From the NCBI GenBank assembly GCA_963932465.1, contig OZ010788.1:195922559-195986558 (forward strand): a DNA stretch of 64,000 nt, given 5' to 3'. This DNA is from Maratus speciosus. Taxonomy: Eukaryota; Arthropoda; Arachnida; Araneae; Salticidae. Every line of letters starts with the position of its first letter. The first letter of the stretch is position 1. This document shows, piece by piece, positions 1 to 12,025 of the stretch. The position numbers were made by a program, and so were the translations under genes. A model generated the notes under the pieces. The model was not told the origin of the DNA. It made no database searches and saw nothing but the letters and a program-made list of their open reading frames with translations.

Positions 1-862
1 CGTGACCAGACTGTAATTGGGTAAGCAATAGGGTTTTGCAAAATCTTACATAACAGTGCTAACAAAGAGAAAAGCCGGCAGAGTTTCTTCCAGATAGAAA
101 ATTTCTGCTTTATTATTACAATATTTTAAACTAATATTTTTTTGTAGTAAAGTAGCCTGTAAAAGATAAATATAGCAATCAATATCAGAAATTAAAAAAT
201 ATATATATGATAAATGAAGATTTCTACTTTATTTCTGTGTGTTTTTTTGGAACCGGTTTTTAAATAATAATCTTATTTTTTCTGAAGTTATATGTATATT
301 TTTTTCCACAATATTATCCAAAATATAATTTCGCTATTGTTTATTAGCTTTTTAATAATTTTACTAGAAGAAATGGTCTAGAAAAAAATCTTGAAAGTTG
401 AGGAATCGCTTAAAATTTATATTTACATGTTTTTTGATGGTGAATTTTAAAATCTTTTAAAATTAAGATTTTGCTTTTGGATTTTCAAAATTTTAGTTTA
501 GCTTAATAATCAGTTATAAGAAAATAAACAATATTAATTTATAAATAAAAGTATGAGTATTTCTGATAAGTTTTACTTATTTATTTTTACGACTGTTCAT
601 TGTAGTAGTCCAAAATCTCGTGTCAGACTCGGCAATCAACGATTAATGTTAGAAGACTAAGACAAACTAAGAGCTTAAAAGCATTATCAGAATCACACTT
701 TTGCTTTCAATTTGTATCCAGAGCCAGTTTAATGCATTCTGGGTGACTGATTAGATTGGTTTTTGGGGATGACTTAGAAATTAACCTTTGTTTACTTATT
801 TATAAAGAAACTAAAAAAAAAACCTTTTCTTTTTGGTCGTCACGTATGTGTTTACCTATATA
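1..862. other. AT-rich sequence, no feature recognised
   Basis: I see no open frame of useful length, no RNA gene and no clear repeat boundary here. It is AT-rich single-copy-looking or very old repeat sequence up to the left end of the inverted-repeat element at 863. Confidence 0.5.
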
Positions 863-2655
863 CGTATGTCCACGTATAACCTGACTGACCTTTATTTTCG
901 CAACTATTGGTTCTAGATGCATACTTCCAATTACAAAAAAGGTTTAAATGAGGTATAGAATTACTTTTAAAGAGATTTGGGTCAAGAAAAATATTTATTA
1001 AAAAATTTAAAAATTTAAATTTTTATACGGTCCCCTAGTCAATATAAGTGATACTTAGTAAAAATTTACTGTGACACTAACAAGTAAGACAAAAAACGTC
1101 CCATTCATCTAACGTTAAAATTGACCGAGTTATGAAACTTTGAAATACATGACTTGCATCTCTTTTTTGCAACTCAAAACAGATGATTTCTGCTATGCTT
1201 TCAGAGGTCGTATATAAAGTACTTAAACTTATTTCAAGGTATCTGCGCTTTGAAAGAAATTGTACAACTATTACGATACAGTTAACTTTTATTAGTTAAG
1301 TTTCAGATTACTTAAAATAATTGTATTTTAACATATGTTTTATTCTGTAAGGATTTGAGTATATGATTTCTTTTAACAAAAATTATTTTATTTTCAAATG
1401 GTTTCATTTAACTTGCAACGATCGTCTTTCCGGTTTAAAATTTGTACTCGAACTTTAACTCACTTCAAATGTCCGATCGAAGTTAAATTTTACATGCTGA
1501 CGTAAATCCGATGACAATGTAATATTATTATGATTTTCGACCCTTACCATCTTATACATACTTATATTAGAGGATAACACAAAAAAAATTCGGATAGATT
1601 ACCGTCAGCAAGTTCAAGAAAGAGTTTTAGATTAGATAACATAAACCTGCGATGGTTGTGTTTTTTAACTTTTATAATTACGTTTTATGTATTTTTTAAC
1701 GCTGAATAAAAATAGTACCTTCACTTTTAACAATCATGTCAGGATTTTTCTCAAATCGTAAATTTCAAGGTTAAAAAATAGCGAAAAATCTTATACTAAT
1801 AAAATAGATGTAAGACTTTTTTATTCAGTTTAATTTTAATTATTTCAATAATTTATTCAATTTTTTGGCTTATACCGGATTTTTTACAGCTAAACAGCTC
1901 AGGAGACCGATGAGGTTGTGGGTGGGGGGTGGGGGTGGGGAGGATCAATTTTAACTTTAAGCTTTTAACTTTGAAATTTGCTTTTTGAAAAAAATCCTGA
2001 CGTGATGGTTTAAAATGAAGGTCATTTTCGGATTCAGCGCTAAAAATACATAAGAATCAATTTCCAAAAAATAAAAAACATGGCACAACCGAAAATTTGA
2101 AAGACAATGTAATCTAACACCATTTTAAAATATGTACCATTTTATAAAAATTGAGGCTGTTCTTTTATTTAACAAAAATTCTGTTATTTGTATTTTCTGA
2201 TATGTTGAGTACAAATTCTATATTTTGCAGTAATATGTCAGAAGAATTAAAGGTTTCAAATTTATATTGCAATGCTAATTTTACTCTCAACCAGTTCTTT
2301 AATATATCTCACGAAGTTATATTTCTATTAACTTGTGAATGACTCCTAATTTCCAGCAAAAAATATGCTCCAACTTTAAACAGCTTTTACTCGGTCAATT
2401 TTAATCCTAGAAAAACGGGATTTTTTTCCCCTTACTTATCAGTGTAACAGGAAAATTATTCTAAATATAATTTATAGAACCGGGGATCGTATAAAAATTT
2501 AGATTCTGTAATTCTTCACTAAATTGTTTTTTCGCTTCAAACTTTTTTTATCTTAACTCTGCATCTAATTTTGACCACTTTTGTAATTGGAAGTATGCAT
2601 CTAGGACCAATGGTTGCGAAAATAAAAGTCGGTCAAGTTATACGTGGACACACTG
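863..2655. mobile_element. Long-TIR DNA transposon, family A copy 1 (non-autonomous)
   Basis: The two ends are inverted copies of each other. The left end at 863-945 and the right end at 2575-2655 share a run of more than 80 bp with few mismatches, including GTCCACGTATAAC and CTAGATGCATACTTCCAATT. The outer ends resemble CAGTGTGTCC and are flanked by TA, as for Tc1/mariner-type elements. The interior matches the element at 12238-14191 in order and orientation, for example GACCGAGTTATGAAACTTT and GTATCTGCGCTTTGAAA. No transposase frame is present, so it depends on a partner. Many indels separate the copies, so it is old. The G-rich tract at about 1918-1941 lies inside it. Confidence 0.75.
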
Positions 2656-2770
2656 TATATGTATTTCCCCAATTTTCTCAAGTACCAATAAACGTATATG
2701 AATGCCGATTTTACATTACAATTGTAGTACATCAGGAAATGTTTTAAACTAAAAAAATCATCATATTGAG

Positions 2771-2796
2771 TATTTATTATTATTATTATTATTATT
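2771..2796. repeat. (TTA)n microsatellite
   Basis: About eight copies of a TAT/ATT triplet in a row. Confidence 0.8.
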
Positions 2797-2961
2797 TTTT
2801 ACAGGGCACATCAAATACTTTAATATAGGACTGCCTACTGCCTTCCAAGCGTGTAGATAATCCTTTATATCTGTGGATTTTTCCCTGTTAAAAATGTGGA
2901 AATATGTAACAAGAATTAGCAATAGACCGCCCTAATACATGTGAGAAAGGTGGCATACGAG

Positions 2962-3205
2962 AAATAAAATTTGATTGGTCGAAAAGACTTCGGAAAAAAC
3001 TTGAATGATGGGTAACAAGTGTGTCTTTATAAATAAGAAAGTGGCGACAATACGGTCAATAAAATTAGATTGGTCGAGAGGATTTTGAAAAAATCGTGAG
3101 TGATGAGCACATAGAGTGTCTTTATATATAAAGGTATGTGGTACGAGGGATAGAATTTTTTGGTAAAGAGGATTTTCAACAGAAACTTATGAGTGACGCT
3201 GCCCA
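2962..3205 (+). repeat. ~95 bp tandem repeat, about 2.5 units
   Basis: Units start near 2962, 3057 and 3152. Each carries a version of AATAAAATTNGATTGGTCGA, then GAGTGATG and GTGTCTTTATA. Copies differ by many substitutions. The 68-codon open frame over the last unit is not supported as a gene. Confidence 0.6.
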
Positions 3206-4237
3206 CATCGCCAACCTATTGTTTCTCGACACGTTCTGGAATTTGGTTGCAATAGTTTCGACAAAAATATCAATTTTAGCATGCGTTATGTGCATCTGCA
3301 AGCACTCTTTTATTTATAAATACACACAAATGGCAACAACGTAGATTAAATAGAATGTGGTTATCACAAAAAATATTCTCTTGTGTCAAACTACTGTCGC
3401 TGAAATGCGCCAACTGGCACTCGAAAAGTAGATAAAAGAATAGTCATTGTTAATAATAAGAGTTTTTTCGTACAACTGCAAGCAAATCGTTTATTAAGAA
3501 ACAATTCCTTAAAGTCGAGCTGTACTTTTTTTTTTTTATTATTATTACTTGTTTTACTAAACATATTCAACTGTGGAAAGGTACAACAATTTTCTGCTTT
3601 CTAAACAGAACTTGAGCACATTTTATTTCATCGACCTTTATCAAAATTAGCAATAGATCCATAAATTTTATTTCACTAGGGGGCTCTGCCCCCTACGAGC
3701 TACGCTCGTCAACCCCCGTTCAGACACCGCAGACTCTAACAGCACGCTAATTTGATCGCCTTTAAAAAGATTTCGGAAGATTGAATTATAATTTGAATCT
3801 GACAATTATAATCTGACGTAATTTTCACCAAACTTTTCTTTCTCTTTTTAATATTCATGTCAAAATACTTTTGTTAGAAATGAAATATTATGATCATCTT
3901 AAAATGTCAAGTAAATGTCTCGCGCAATTTTTAAATTAAAACTGTTTTGCAATATTATTTTTTGTTCATTTTACGTAATAAGTGTAATATGACGTAAATT
4001 CTCCTATTTAGGACTTCTAACGCATGTTACTGAATTTATTATTTTACAATATTCTTTCTCATTTAAAATTCACGTGTAACTATAGTTTTTATGACGTAAT
4101 TTTCAATGAGTTCCTGCTTTTTATATTTTTTGTTTATAATAGTCACGTGTAAAATAATTTTTTAATTTGAAGCAAATATTACTGTTTGCGCTGTTTATAC
4201 TGTTGGCAACAGTTTAAATTAATACAATTTTCTAAAA

Positions 4238-5858
4238 TCTCTCTATTCTAAAAGAAAGTAACTACCGCTGTCACCGCCGCCGCCGCCGCCGCCGCCGGTT
4301 TTGAATTTTTTGTGACAGGAGGTCTGTCTTCGTTAATATTAAGAAAAATAATGCATACAAAAATATGAAAATCAGTAGTATGATACAGAAATGTTTGATA
4401 AACACTCTGAGGCAGACAGTTTTCAAATCGAAGAATTATTTTACGAGATATTTAATGTTAAAGTTGGACAAAATCGTGCCACTAAAAAAGTTTTATAGGA
4501 GCAAAAACTATTCATAGGAATTTAATCATTTTTAGATCATTTTATACGTTTGAAGTTTCCGGTGTGCAGACTGTTTTTCTTTTTTTAATTTGACTAATTT
4601 TTTCAGGTTTTATTTCTATTTTAAATTCAAATTTTCAGCATTTCTAGAGATATTTTTTACATTTTAGAAAGTGATATTAATTTAAACTGTTGCCAACTGT
4701 ATAAACAGTGGAAACAATAATGTTTGCTTCAAAAAAATATATTTATACTTTAAATAAATTAAAAATTTATTTACACGTGACTATTATAAACAGAAAAAAA
4801 CATTTGGAATTATAATTAAATAATTATGTACAAAAAGCAGGAACTTATTAAACATTACGTCATAAAAACTATAATTACACGTAAATTTTAAGAGAGAAAG
4901 GAATTTGTAAAATAATAAATTTATTAACATGCGTTAGAAATCTTAAATAGGAGAAATTACGTCATATTTACGTCACATTACAGTTATTACATAAAATGAA
5001 TACAAAATAATATTGCAAAAAGGTTTAAATTCAGAAATTGCGCTAGACATTTATTTGATATTTTGAGCGGATACTTTTCAACTATTTTTGTTAGGAAAGC
5101 GCAAATAATATTTCATTTCTAACACAAGCATTTTCACGTGAATATTAAAAAGAGAAAGAATAGTTTGGTCAAAATTACGTCAGATTAAAAACGATTAATT
5201 TAAAAAGTCTTATTTAAAAGAACTTTCTTTTCACTTTGTTAAAAAATACCGGGAGACAAAGACTCTGTTTACTTAATTCCTTTTATATTGGCTTACTTTG
5301 AAATGTTGTTACACGTGTCTACGTCAAAGACGAAAACAGCGATTGACATATGTATTTTTTGGTACTACTTAGTTATCCCGTTGACCAAAAATCTATCATT
5401 CGCAAAACTATAAGATTAAATGCCAATAATGGTTGATCGTAAATGTCACATTAACTTGACTTTAAGCAAGTTACACGTGTCTACGTCATCAAGTTACTTT
5501 TATTTCGACGTTTTATTTGTATTTTTATTAATATTGCACTAATTTATTTGTTCTTTCGTTATTTAAAATAAAAATTATGTCAATTTGTATAATTGGCGAG
5601 TGCTTTGGCGATTTATATAATTTGGCGAAATTGGTCGACGGGTTCATCAAGTAGTACCGCAGGGGATTTGGCCTTAAAATTCCCCATTCAAAGAGAAATG
5701 AATAGAAATCCGTTTATACGGAGATCGCCACTGTTTTTTAAATTATAATTCAATCTTCCGAAATCTTTTTAAAGCCGAACAAATTAGCGTACTTTTAGAG
5801 TCTGCGGTGTCTGAACGGGGGTTGACGAGCGTAGCTCGTAGGGGGCAGAGCCCCCTAG
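4238..5858 (+). mobile_element. Non-autonomous Helitron nested in a Helitron
   Basis: It begins TCTCTCTATTCTAA at 4238 and ends with hairpin GGGGGC-AGA-GCCCCC then CTAG at 5858. It is 1621 bp long and of the same family as its host element but in the opposite direction. Near the 5' end a (CCG)8 tract is bracketed by CTGTCAC and GTGACAG. A 298 bp MITE at 5361-5658 adds to its length. The junction is A (4237) / T (5859), and the uninterrupted sequence can be read in the copy at 31113-32447. Confidence 0.88.
5361..5658. mobile_element. MITE with GGTACTACTT inverted ends
   Basis: The left end is GGTACTACTTAGTTATCCCG and the right end, read on the other strand, is GGTACTACTTGATGAACCCG, followed on both sides by TYGACCAA. 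The Helitron copies at 31113-32447 and 33840-34727 lack it at the equivalent place, so it is a later insertion. Other copies are at 33324-33628, a truncated one at 32722-32986 and a remnant at 7475-9806. It has no coding capacity, and I could not define a clean target duplication. Confidence 0.7.
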
Positions 5859-7529
5859 TTTGTAAAAAAATATCTCTCGAAATGCTGAAAATTTGAATTT
5901 AAAATAGAAATAAAACCTCGAAAAATTATTCAAATTAAAAAACTAACTGCAATCTGCACACCGGGAAATTCTGACGCATAAAATGATCTAAAAATTTTTA
6001 AATTCCTATGTACAGTTTTTGCTCCTATAAAACTTTTTTAATGGAACGATTTTGTCCAACTTTGGCATTAAATATCTCTTAAAATAATTCTTCGATTTGA
6101 AAACTGTCTGCATCAGCGTGTTTATCAAACATTTCTCTATAATACTACCGATTTTCATATTTTTGTATGCAACAGTTTTTTTAATATTAACGAAGAACAA
6201 CCTCCGGTCACAAAAAATTCAAAACCGGCGGCGGCGGCGGCGGTGACAGCGGTAGTTACTTTTTTTTAGAATAGAGAGATACGTCGTCAAATTGGGCCTG
6301 ATGTGAGTCAAGAAAACAGCAGGTATATCCGAGTCATTAAAAGATTTAGAAGGACAGTGTCCGTAAATAGATGTCAAGATCATGTAGATATTTATCCCCA
6401 TACCTTAATTTATACCCAATATTTCATCTCTCTATTCTAAAAAAAAGTAACTACCGCTGTCACCGCCGCCGCCGGTTTTGAATTTTTTGTGACCGGAGGT
6501 CTTTCTTCGATAATATTAAGAAAAATAATGCATACAAAAATATGAAAATCGGTAGTATTATACAGAAATGTTTGATAAACACGCTGATGCAGACAGTTTT
6601 CAAATCGAAGAATTATTTTAAGAGATATTTAATGCTAAAGTTGGACGAAATCGTTCCACTAAAAAAGTTTTATAGGAGCAAAAACTATACATCAGAATTT
6701 AATCATTTTTAGATCATTTTATACGTTATAATTTCCCGGTGTGCAGAATTTATTTAATTTTTTAATTTGACTCATTTTTCGAGGTTTCATTTCTATTTTA
6801 AATTAGAACTTTCAGCATTTCGAGAGATATTTTTTACTTATTTTAGAAAATTGTACTAATTTAACCTGTTGCCACCTGTATAAACAACGGAAACAATAAT
6901 GTTTGCTTCAAATTAAAAAATCATTTACACGTGACTATTATAAACAGAAAAATTCATTTGGAATTAGAATTAAATAATTATGTACAAAAAGCAGGAACTT
7001 ATTAAAAATTACGTCATAAATAGTATACACGTGAAATTTAAAAGAGAAAGGATATTGTAAAATAATAAATTCATTAACATGCGTTAGAAGTCTTAAATAG
7101 GAGAAATTACGTCATATTTACGTCACTTTACAGTTATTACATAAAATGAACACAAAATAATATTACAAAGCAGTTTAAATTTAGAAATTGCGCTAGACAT
7201 TTATCTGATATTTTGAGAGGATCTTTTCAACTACTTTTGTTAGCAAAGCGCAAATAATATTTCCTTTCTAACAAAATTATTTTTACATGAATATTTAAAA
7301 GAGAAATAATAGCTTGGTCAAAATTACGTCAGATTAAAAACGATTAATTTAAAATGTCTCATTTAAAAGAACTTTCTTTTTGCTTTGTTAAAAAATACCA
7401 GGAGACAAAGACTCTGTTTACTTAATCCCTTTTATTCCGCTAATTTTGAAATATTGTTACACGTGTCTACGTCATCAAGTTATTTTTATTTCGAAGTTTT
7501 ATTTGTATTTTTATTAATGTTGTACTAAT

Positions 7530-9713
7530 CAGGGTTCGCACAGACTCCTTAGACTCCTTGGAAACTCCTTAGAAATGAAAACGTTCCCAAGTAGTACTTA
7601 GAACTACTTAGATAAGCAAACCACTCCTTAGAAACTCCTTAAATTGTATTGCAGCTTCGGACGCAAGCGATATTGCTGCCGAGGGGGAAAAAATCGTGAT
7701 TGTAAAACACATGGTAAATCCTTTATACGCGTCATTCATCTGAAGCACATCATTGATTGGGTAGGATAATCTTAATAGCAGGGCTATTAAGATCCAGTTA
7801 TCCAGCAGGGCTATTAAGATCCACTAGGTCCGTTTTTCGACACTGTTAGCCGACCTTTATTTTAAATTTTAGCGATGTCTGGCATTTAGCCAAGAATCTC
7901 GGTAAAATTGCGTTTTTCGCAAATATGTTCCAAAAAATACCGTCAAATTTCGTCAATCGATCGTGAAAAAAATTCGTAAATTTTGTCAAAGGATAGTGAA
8001 AAAACGCGATTTTTTTCCCTGATCGCAGTAAAACTCGACACGAATTTCTTGAACAACAGCGGAAAAACGCGAATTTACTCAAAGGATCACGAAAAAACAC
8101 AAATTTCGTTAAAGATCGAGAAAAAAAACAGATTTAATAAAAAGATTGCGAAAAGCGAATTTCCTCAAAGGATCGCGAAAAACGCGAATTTCCTCAAAGG
8201 ATCACAAAAAACACGCGAATTTCCTCAAAAGATCCCGAAAAACAAGCGAATTTCGTCAAAGGATCGCTAAAAACACGCAAAATTTTGCAAATGATCGCGA
8301 AAAACACGCAAATTTCGTCAAAGGATCGCGAAAAACACGCGGTTTCCATCAAAAGATCATGGAAAAAAACATCAGATTCGTTTAACAATCGAAATAAAAC
8401 GCAAATTCCATTAACAGATCACGAAAAAAAAGCGAAATTTCCCAGACGATCGCGAAAAAAACGCGAATTTCATCATAAGATCGCAAACAAAATGCGAATT
8501 CGTCAAAATTTCACCTTCAAAGAAAGCGATTACCGCTGTTCTAAAAGAATAAATTCAAAACTTGTTATATTTTTTCTTGTATGTTGCGTTTGGCATTCTT
8601 TTTTTTTTTTTTTTTTTTTGGTCCTTTAAAATTTTCTTTAAGTTGTATCATGTATGTGATATACATAAGTGTTTGGGGTTTCACTAATCCCTATTTATAT
8701 GACCTAGGGGTGATTCTAGTCCGAATTTTCCGAAAATGTAAGGCATTCATTTCCGAAAATTTTAAAAAATCGGTCACCAATCCGAAAATTTGGACATATG
8801 GTCGTCGAAAAAAATAAATTTTGTCAATCATTTGCAGAAAAATCGTCAACTTCGTCAAAGAATCGCGGGGAAAACGCAAATGTCGTCAAAGAATCTTGGA
8901 GAAAATGCAAATGTCGTCAAAAAATTGTGAAACCCCCTATTTCGTCTAAAGATCGCGAAAAACCCCACAAATTTCGTCGAAAGAACACGAAAAAACCCAC
9001 ACATTTCGTCGAAAGATCGTGAAAAAACCACAAATTTCGTCAAAAGATAGCGAAAGAACCACAAATTTCGTCAAAAGATTGTGAAAAAACACCACAAATT
9101 TCGTCGAAAGATCGCGAAAAAACCCACAAATTTCGTCAAAAAATCACAAAAAAACCCCACAAATTTCGTCAAAAGATCGCGAAAACCCCCACAAATTTCG
9201 TCAAAAGATCGCGAAAAACCAAAAGATTTGTCAAAAGATCATGAAAAAACGCAAATTTCGTCAAAAAGCCACAGAGAAAACGCATAGCTAGTGTCGGGAG
9301 TGGATTCCCCCCCCCCCCTTCCTCTGGTGTAACTTTTCAGAAGATTTGCTGGGAATTTCAGAATTTTTTTTTTACTCAGAATCACTCCTGTGACATTAAC
9401 CATTGGTCACTACATAAAAATGTTGATTGTCAATTTTGTATTTAAACTTACAAAGTCAGTAAGCAATGTATTGTGAATACTGTGCAATTTCAGCGCTAAC
9501 AATTAGAATCTAATAAAGTAAAATTTGTTTTTGAAATGTTTTTCTCTCCAAATTGGGCATTAAAAATTGGAGTGTGCATACCACATAACGATGCAGCACA
9601 TAAAAACATCGACAACAACAACAAAAAAATGGCAAATCCTTAAAACTTTTTGGACTCCTTGGATTTTTTGGGTACTCCTTGGATTTTTTCTTCCCAACTC
9701 TGTATGAACCCTG
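7530..9713. mobile_element. 2.2 kb terminal-inverted-repeat transposon, class unresolved
   Basis: The ends are CAGGGTTCGCACAGA on the left and, inverted, CAGGGTTCATACAGA on the right. The flanks are a 6 bp direct repeat ACTAAT (7524-7529 and 9714-9719), present once in the empty MITE copy at 5361-5658. Both sub-termini carry repeats of ACTCCTTNGA in the same direction. Ends starting CAGGG resemble hAT elements, but those duplicate 8 bp, so I leave the class open. No transposase is visible. Most of the interior is a minisatellite. Confidence 0.7.
7915..9290. repeat. ~30 bp minisatellite inside the transposon
   Basis: A degenerate unit close to AAATTTCGTCAAAGGATCGC plus GAAAAAC(A)CAC repeats about 40 times, with unit length 29-33 bp. 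A stretch at about 8500-8800 is poorer in units. Several open frames on both strands run through it, but unit lengths change the frame and composition is low-complexity, so I do not call a protein. Confidence 0.8.
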
Positions 9714-10006
9714 ACTAATTTATTTGTTCTTTCCTTATTTAAAATAAAAATTATGCCAATTTGTATAATTTGGCGAAATTGGTCGACTGGTTAATCAAGT
9801 AGTTCCGCAGCGTATTTGGCGTTAAAATTCCCCAATCAAAGAGAAATGAATAGAAATCCGTTTATAGGGAGATCGCCACTGTTTTTTAAATTATAATTCA
9901 ATCTTTCGAAATCTTTTTAAAGCCGATCAAATTAGCGTACATTTAGAGTCTGCGGTGTCTGGACGGGGGTTGGCGAGCGTAGCTCGTAGGGGGCCGAGCC
10001 CCCTAG

Positions 10007-10617
10007 TTCATTAAAATTAATGATAGAGAGTTACACTTATTGTAATTGAGACAAACAAAGCTACTTAAGGAGCATGCAACAGTCAAATCTTCAAAAATTC
10101 TATTTATCATATATATATATATGAAAGAACAATATTTTCTGACTATTTTAAAACAAACCGCACAATATTTTCCTATAATTATGCTAGGTATGACTAAAAA
10201 GGTGTCAATTATTCTCAGTGTAAGAAAGGACTTAAATGATACTTTAAAGTGATTTATCTCAAAATTTTAATAAGTACTTTAATTAAATTGTATACAAAAT
10301 TTTTCTTAAACTACTTAAATGTTTTAGATGTATTCTTTACGAATTTACCGATTATATATATTTATATATTTATATCTTAAAAAGAACCTACATTTGCTTA
10401 TTATTCCAGTCACAAAAGAAGAAAAAGTATGCACAATTTAACTTCGAAAAGATATGTACTCTATTTCAGTTTATTCTTAAAACAGGAATTCAAAAATAAA
10501 CACTTTTATTATTACTGTTATTATTAGAACCATATTAAACACATCTCAATTTAACAATTTTTTTCAAGTTAAAATTGAAAATATATGTTTCATAGTCAGC
10601 TAATCCAGAGCCACTAA
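10007..10617. other. AT-rich sequence, nothing recognised
   Basis: The sequence lies between the Helitron 3' end and a tandem duplication. I see short AT microsatellites only. The 68-codon frame at 10046-10252 has no recognisable features. Confidence 0.4.
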
Positions 10618-10990
10618 AGGAAGGGCGATCCTGAACCTAAACCCTTCCATTAAGACAGTACTGCTAACAAATATTAAGGATAACAATAAATATGAACAAT
10701 ATTATTTCTATTATTATATTATACTATAGAAAATTAACTTAAAAAATTATATCGAATAATATTACAAAAATGTACAGTATGCAAAAACATGGTAAATATA
10801 AAGATAGGCGATCCTGAATCTAAACCCTCCGTCAAGACAGTACTGATAAGAAATATGAAGGATAACAATGTATATGAAGCATATTATTCCTATTATTTCT
10901 ATTATTATATTATATTATAGGAAACTAACTTTTAAAAAAAGGATATCGAATAATGTTACAAAAATATGCAGTATGCAAAAACATAACTAT
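10618..10990 (+). repeat. 183 bp tandem duplication
   Basis: Two units with matching landmarks GGCGATCCTGAA (10625 and 10808), AAGACAGTACTG, AAGGATAACAAT and GTATGCAAAAACAT in the same order. The units differ by substitutions and a few indels. The 70-codon frame over unit 2 is not conserved in unit 1. Confidence 0.75.
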
Positions 10991-12025
10991 AAAGAACTCA
11001 GTAAATTTCTTCTAGCACTAATAGAAAACATATGTATAAAAAGAGAACTTAGTATACCCAGAAATGATTTTATTTCATAAATCTCCAATGTATTCATATT
11101 AACGACTAAGCCTCGACAACTTAACTGTAATATGAATAAATGTCCATTCGGAGATTTGCGATTTGGCTCGAGACCAAAAAAAAGGCAAAAAATGTCCTCT
11201 GGTAAGTAAAACCACAGGGAAAATCTATTAGGAAAGAAAACGCTGCATTAGCTCACAAAAAACATGTGAACAACTCAGCATTTATTGCTCGTTTGCTAAA
11301 TAAAAATTTATTATATTCATATCGATTCCTGCGAGAAGAAAATTCTCTACATGATTCTTGATCATTTTTTATTGTTTTATGTAAAAGGATTTCTCCAAAC
11401 GTTATATATATATATGCGTGTATGTGTGTGTGAAATATGAAAAGAAGCAAAGAAAAATCAAGCACGTTCCTGCAAGCCAACCCCAAACTCGTAGCACTTT
11501 AACCTAAACTCTAAAAAATCCGGACTGTTTAAACTCGAACCCAGGTGATAACCTGAAATGAAAGGAAATTAATACCACAGTCAAATGCAATTGTGTAAAA
11601 ATATTCTACAAACATATTTTTTATATATCAATTACATTTATTATTAAGCAAAAAATCACTTGAAAACCAGAGTTGAGACCCGAAACCGATACATTACAAT
11701 GGCAGATTTTGTATATTCTAATAAATACTTTTGTTATTTCTAAATAACATTCATGCAAAATATTCAATACTTAATACATTATCTCCATAACTAATATACA
11801 GCTTTTCTTTACTTACAATGCACGCAATTTCCATACTTGCATCCCTGTTATATATTTATACATCATATAACATACATAGATACTTTCTTCAAATCTTCGA
11901 ATACATATAATACAGAGGGTGGTTACACATATTGGGAACTATTTTGATGTTAAATTAAACAAGTTGGAAATTGCTCGCCAAACGTTGCAAATATCGTTCG
12001 TACTATAACTAGTTTTATAAATTTT
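10991..12025. other. No gene recognised
   Basis: AT-rich sequence with a short (TA)n/(GT)n tract near 11405-11431. A motif resembling a tRNA-type B box occurs near 11515-11530 on the minus strand without a matching A box. I call no RNA gene from it. Confidence 0.4.

Larger units (their letters stand above)
3676..6279 (-). mobile_element. Non-autonomous Helitron, interrupted by a second Helitron
   Basis: On the minus strand the 5' end is TCTCTCTATTCTAA at 6279 and the 3' end is the hairpin GGGGGCAGAGCCCCC followed by CTAG, ending at 3676. It lies between A (3675) and T (6280) with no target duplication. That is the Helitron signature: 5' TC, 3' CTRR with a hairpin, AT target. The body is split by the plus-strand Helitron at 4238-5858. 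Without the guest it is about 983 bp. Near its 5' end is a (CGG)6 tract. It encodes no Rep or helicase domain, so it must have been moved by enzymes supplied elsewhere. The 64-codon frame at 6006-6200 is part of the repeat and is broken in the other copies. Confidence 0.85.
7475..9806. mobile_element. Right part of a GGTACTACTT MITE, split by a transposon
   Basis: Sequence at 7475-7529 and 9714-9806 matches the right half of the MITE at 5361-5658. The left half is missing. The break falls in a 19 bp motif (GTTACACGTGTCTACGTCA, 7456-7474) that occurs in both the Helitron and the MITE in the intact copy. This suggests a deletion between direct repeats. Confidence 0.65.
6427..10006 (+). mobile_element. 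Non-autonomous Helitron with two levels of insertion
   Basis: The 5' end TCTCTCTATTCTAA is at 6427 after an A. The 3' end is hairpin GGGGGC-CGA-GCCCCC plus CTAG at 10006, before a T. The 5' CCG tract has four repeats. Its 3580 bp length comes from guests: a MITE remnant (7475-9806), itself split by an inverted-repeat transposon (7530-9713). Host sequence of 147 bp separates it from the neighbouring Helitron (6280-6426). Confidence 0.85.

Noticed and set aside
6006..6200. 64-codon frame in the Helitron
   Set aside because: The equivalent positions in the other three Helitron copies have stops or shifts, and no Rep or helicase motif is present.
7846..9287. Several overlapping open frames on both strands with lysine/serine/phenylalanine-rich repeats
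   Set aside because: They run through a minisatellite whose unit length varies from 29 to 33 bp. The frames reflect the repeat, not a protein.
11510..11535. Second B-box-like motif (GGGTTCGAGTTT on the minus strand)
   Set aside because: Isolated, with no A box and no target duplications.
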